A stretch of DNA of 64,000 nt from Borreliella californiensis (GTDB taxonomy: Bacteria; Spirochaetota; Spirochaetia; Borreliales; Borreliaceae): assembly GCF_014205885.1 (NCBI RefSeq), contig NZ_JACHFB010000004.1:1-64000 (forward strand). Direction: 5' to 3'. The notes beneath the pieces are model-generated. The model ran no database searches and was not told the DNA's origin. It was given only the letters and a program-made list of their open reading frames with translations. The position numbers and the translations under genes are program-made. How positions within the stretch are numbered: position 1 is the stretch's first letter; every line of letters begins with the position of its first letter. Positions 61,466-64,000 of the stretch are shown here, in pieces.

Positions 61466-62394
61466 CTATGCTACAAATATATAATCAAATTGTTTATCTC
61501 TTTTTAAGACACTAAAGAATATTAGTGGGCTAGCACCATAAATAGCCTTCTTAAACGACATAAACTTTTCAAAATCCTTTAAATCCTGCAATTTATTGTT
61601 TTTCTTGAAATAGTCTTTTTATAATCTCCGCTCAATAGTTTAATCCTCTTAAAGTCGCTATTTTTCTCAAAATACGCGATCAGATCTGCTTCAATTTTCT
61701 TAATATCATCACCATTATTAGGGGCTATATCCTGTATAAAACTTATTTTTTGAATAATTGAGTTTATATTATCTTTTATTGTAAGGTCATTTACCTAATT
61801 TGTCATATTAGACACCGCTTCTTTAAAAACACCATAATAATAAAACTTATCTTTTTTTTGTTCTTGCTTTTGATTAACACTAGCTTGTTTGCTAGTCATA
61901 GAATTTCCATTTTCATAATTATTGTAAATAGGCGCTGCATCAGTATCCATTTCACTTTTTATGTTAAGACATGCAACTAAAGCGTACCTTTTGAAATAAA
62001 TAATAGCTAAACCAACAAATTATGGCAATGTATTTACATTTTTAGAGCCATTTTCACTGTTCCATTACAAATTTTCTGTAAGAATTGAGGTATTAAATAA
62101 CTCTCTGTGCCCACTGATTGTGCTGTAGAATGTAGTTCTAATAACATAAATTCTACCATATGGATCATGTGTAAAAGTTGGAAATCGCCTAAACATAAGA
62201 TCCAAATTGCGCTTTTCAATAACGTTTTTAATTCCTTCTAATATGCCATTGAAATCCTGATACTTATATCCGTCCCCTTTAAGACTTTTGTCAATACGCG
62301 ACAAGTTCCTAATTAGAGTTTTCACATCTCTTATAAAGTCAATTTCTGCTTGAATATTATCTTGTGGATTATTTTTGTTTGAAAGATTTTCCAT
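61466..62394 (-). pseudogene. Mirror copy of the ERF relic
   Basis: Inverted copy of 11975-12903. Confidence 0.73.
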
Positions 62395-62425
62395 CTTTTT
62401 TTCTCCTAACTTAGTAATAAATAAT

Positions 62426-62614
62426 TATGTAGCAAAAACTATTTTTGACAAGTTTTTAACATAAATTTCTACAAAAAATTAGGGCTTAGCTAAATCCTCT
62501 ATTAAAAGAACTTCGCTAAACCCTTATATCATTTTTTGCAAATTACTAAGTTAGGTAGTCACAAATGTCAATATTTCAACAACTACACTACTTGTAGTAT
62601 AGTCTAACTTAGAA
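62426..62614. repeat. Mirror copy of the inverted repeat beside the cp32 Rep gene
   Basis: Inverted copy of 11755-11943. The partner copy (7911-8095) would lie beyond 64000. Confidence 0.68.
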
Positions 62615-62777
62615 CTAAAATCAATGAATCTTTTTACCAAATTACATAAGGCATAATAATTTAACAAAATTAATAATTAAAATTTAATATTTTTTTAGAA
62701 AAGTATTTACTTTTAAATCAAAATTATGCATAATGTTACTTATAATTATTTATTACTAAGTCAGGAGGTTGACTGTT

Positions 62778-63881
62778 ATGTCAATATCAGCCAATAAAAA
62801 AAGTTCACATTGCTACAATAAGCATCAATACAAATTGATAGTTCTTGCCTCAACACTAGATTACCTAAACAAAAAAGATAAGAAATACACTCAAAAAAAC
62901 ATACTCTATTACTTTAATGAAAATCTAAAAAGAAATAGCCTAGCTCCCACTACTCTAAGAACTATGCAAAATTATCTTTACAAATTAGAAAAAGTATTTA
63001 AAGTCACAACTAACTACTACCAACATTTAGGGGTAAATTGTGGGACTGAAATTTACTATAAGCTTAATTATCCTAAAAAAGAGTGTTACCTTAAAATCAA
63101 CAATTACTTTAAAGAAAAAAAAGACTCTAGATTTAGGTCTAGAGTAAATAACTATTTTAAAGACAATGTTAATAAACATAGTAGTGTAGAATTAGTTGAG
63201 TGTTTAAGTAATAAAAATAATAATATAAAAGAAGAAAAAAGAATTATCCAAATAAAAGAATATCAAGTAAAAAACTATTACAATAAAAGTGAAATTAAGT
63301 CCAAAAGTTCTCTTTCTATTTTTAATCTAGACATTAATCAAAAAACAAAAATTGACGTAATTAAAATTATAAAACGAGTTGAAATTGAACTAATAAAAAG
63401 TTTTAATGCAAATTCAAATAGATCTTGTTTTAAAAATAAGCAAAAAAAATTAAGAGAAATTCTAAAAAATGCTCAAAAAGAATTAGAAAAAAACGGATAC
63501 AACAACGAACAATTAGAAATAAATTTCCAAAAAGTATATCAAACTTACAAATTTAAGCCACATTTCATCATTGAAAGTCATAAATATAGTGATTTAAACA
63601 ATATAAAACGTAAATTAGAAAAATCGATTGAAAGAAAAAAAGAAAATTCTCAACAAAATTACCAAAATCTAAAAATAAACATTTTTAATATACTTGTTGA
63701 GCAACTAAAAAAAGAGACAAATATTGAAATTGTAAAGCCTATTATAAAAGAATATTTGAATAAACAAAAGAAAATAGAATACAATAAAGTATTTGATACA
63801 TATTATTCTGAATTATCAGAGCTAATAAAAAATCAAAAAAATTCTTTAACTGTAGGAGAATTTAACATAAAGGTTGTATGA
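62778..63881 (+). CDS. Mirror copy of the cp32-type PF57/62 replication gene
   Basis: Identical translation to 10488-11591; ATG at 62778 follows AGGAGG. Confidence 0.83.
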   Translation: MSISANKKSSHCYNKHQYKLIVLASTLDYLNKKDKKYTQKNILYYFNENLKRNSLAPTTLRTMQNYLYKLEKVFKVTTNYYQHLGVNCGTEIYYKLNYPKKECYLKINNYFKEKKDSRFRSRVNNYFKDNVNKHSSVELVECLSNKNNNIKEEKRIIQIKEYQVKNYYNKSEIKSKSSLSIFNLDINQKTKIDVIKIIKRVEIELIKSFNANSNRSCFKNKQKKLREILKNAQKELEKNGYNNEQLEINFQKVYQTYKFKPHFIIESHKYSDLNNIKRKLEKSIERKKENSQQNYQNLKINIFNILVEQLKKETNIEIVKPIIKEYLNKQKKIEYNKVFDTYYSELSELIKNQKNSLTVGEFNIKVV

Positions 63882-63891
63882 GGATTTAAAT

Positions 63892-64000
63892 ATGGAAAGT
63901 ACACCCGAACCTATTGAAACTACAAGAAAAGAAAAATGTAAAGTTGAATGCCAAAATAAAGAACGCTTTATTTTGATTGAAAAAGAAAATGGCAAAGCAA
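63892..64000 (+). CDS. Mirror copy of cp32-type PF50, cut by the window edge
   Basis: First 36 codons only (MESTPEPIETTRKE onward), matching the start of 9911-10477. The mirrored sequence is still exact at the last base, so the duplication continues outside the window. Confidence 0.8.
   Translation, partial: MESTPEPIETTRKEKCKVECQNKERFILIEKENGKA

Larger units (their letters stand above)
10369..64000. repeat. Giant inverted duplication centred on 37184/37185
   Basis: Seen directly: position x on one strand equals position 74369-x on the other for every gene and palindrome compared, for example 23949-27812 (+) against 46557-50420 (-), with identical protein translations. Each arm is at least 26,816 bp and the right arm runs off the window at 64000. 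Known: Borrelia linear plasmids end in covalently closed hairpins, and replication gives an inverted-repeat telomere junction that ResT resolves. Inferred: this is one plasmid arm read down one strand and back up the other, or an unresolved dimer. Right-arm stretches without genes hold the same relics as the left arm. Confidence 0.97.

Noticed and set aside
37613..64000. Right-arm genes as second copies (four RM enzymes, two revA and so on)
   Set aside because: Exact mirror of the left arm about a telomere axis; most simply the opposite strand of the same DNA.
1..64000. tRNA or rRNA genes
   Set aside because: No such sequence was noticed in the stretches I read; GC-rich conserved RNA segments are absent.

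Overview
The window is Lyme-disease Borrelia (Borreliella) plasmid DNA. It is very AT-rich, and it carries PF57/PF50/PF32/PF49 partition cassettes, Mlp, RevA, Erp, Bdr, PFam54 (P35-like), PF12 and P13-family genes, a VlsE-like relic and many decayed lipoprotein genes. I cannot name the species or strain from the sequence. The architecture, a cp32 circular prophage-plasmid fused into a linear plasmid that also carries a BBE02/BBQ67-type restriction-modification enzyme, recalls the lp56 type.

Most important structural fact: bases 37185-64000 are the reverse complement of 10369-37184. Every gene, pseudogene and palindrome I compared reappears at coordinate 74369 minus x on the opposite strand, with identical translation. 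The axis lies between 37184 and 37185 and looks like a replicated hairpin telomere: an AT-rich axis followed on each side by a TAGTAC box. The window therefore holds about 37.2 kb of unique sequence. It is either a long-read assembly that ran around a covalently closed hairpin end, or a head-to-head dimer (an unresolved replicated telomere, the ResT substrate). Right-arm genes are listed but should not be counted twice.

Layout of the unique arm. (a) 1-14.1 kb is a cp32-derived segment in mostly reversed orientation: decayed virion genes, a truncated large terminase joined to an inverted DUF735 relic, small-terminase relic, bapA-like gene, broken erp, broken integrase, DUF261, broken DUF244/YqaJ exonuclease, bdr relic, an intact cp32-type partition operon inside an inverted repeat, ERF relic, mlp and revA. 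(b) 14.1-19.1 kb is a gene graveyard: decayed lipoprotein, VlsE-like relic, one intact lipoprotein, P13-family relic and PF12 relic. (c) 19.2-22.7 kb is a second, linear-plasmid-type partition operon with a Bdr gene; its PF57/62 gene is split by a frameshift. (d) 22.7-37.2 kb holds a TnpB relic, a bapA/eppA-like relic, type IIG RM enzyme 1, a PF12 lipoprotein, relics of a third partition locus, a PFam54 lipoprotein behind a 60-bp near-palindrome, a TnpA relic, RM enzyme 2 and the telomere.

Functionally, the plasmid can probably replicate and segregate from the cp32-type cassette (the other one has a broken Rep), defend itself or modify the host genome with two closely related type IIG enzymes, and display a few surface lipoproteins (Mlp, RevA, PFam54, PF12-like). 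Most phage genes are dead. Family names come from recognised sequence motifs and memory; no search was run.
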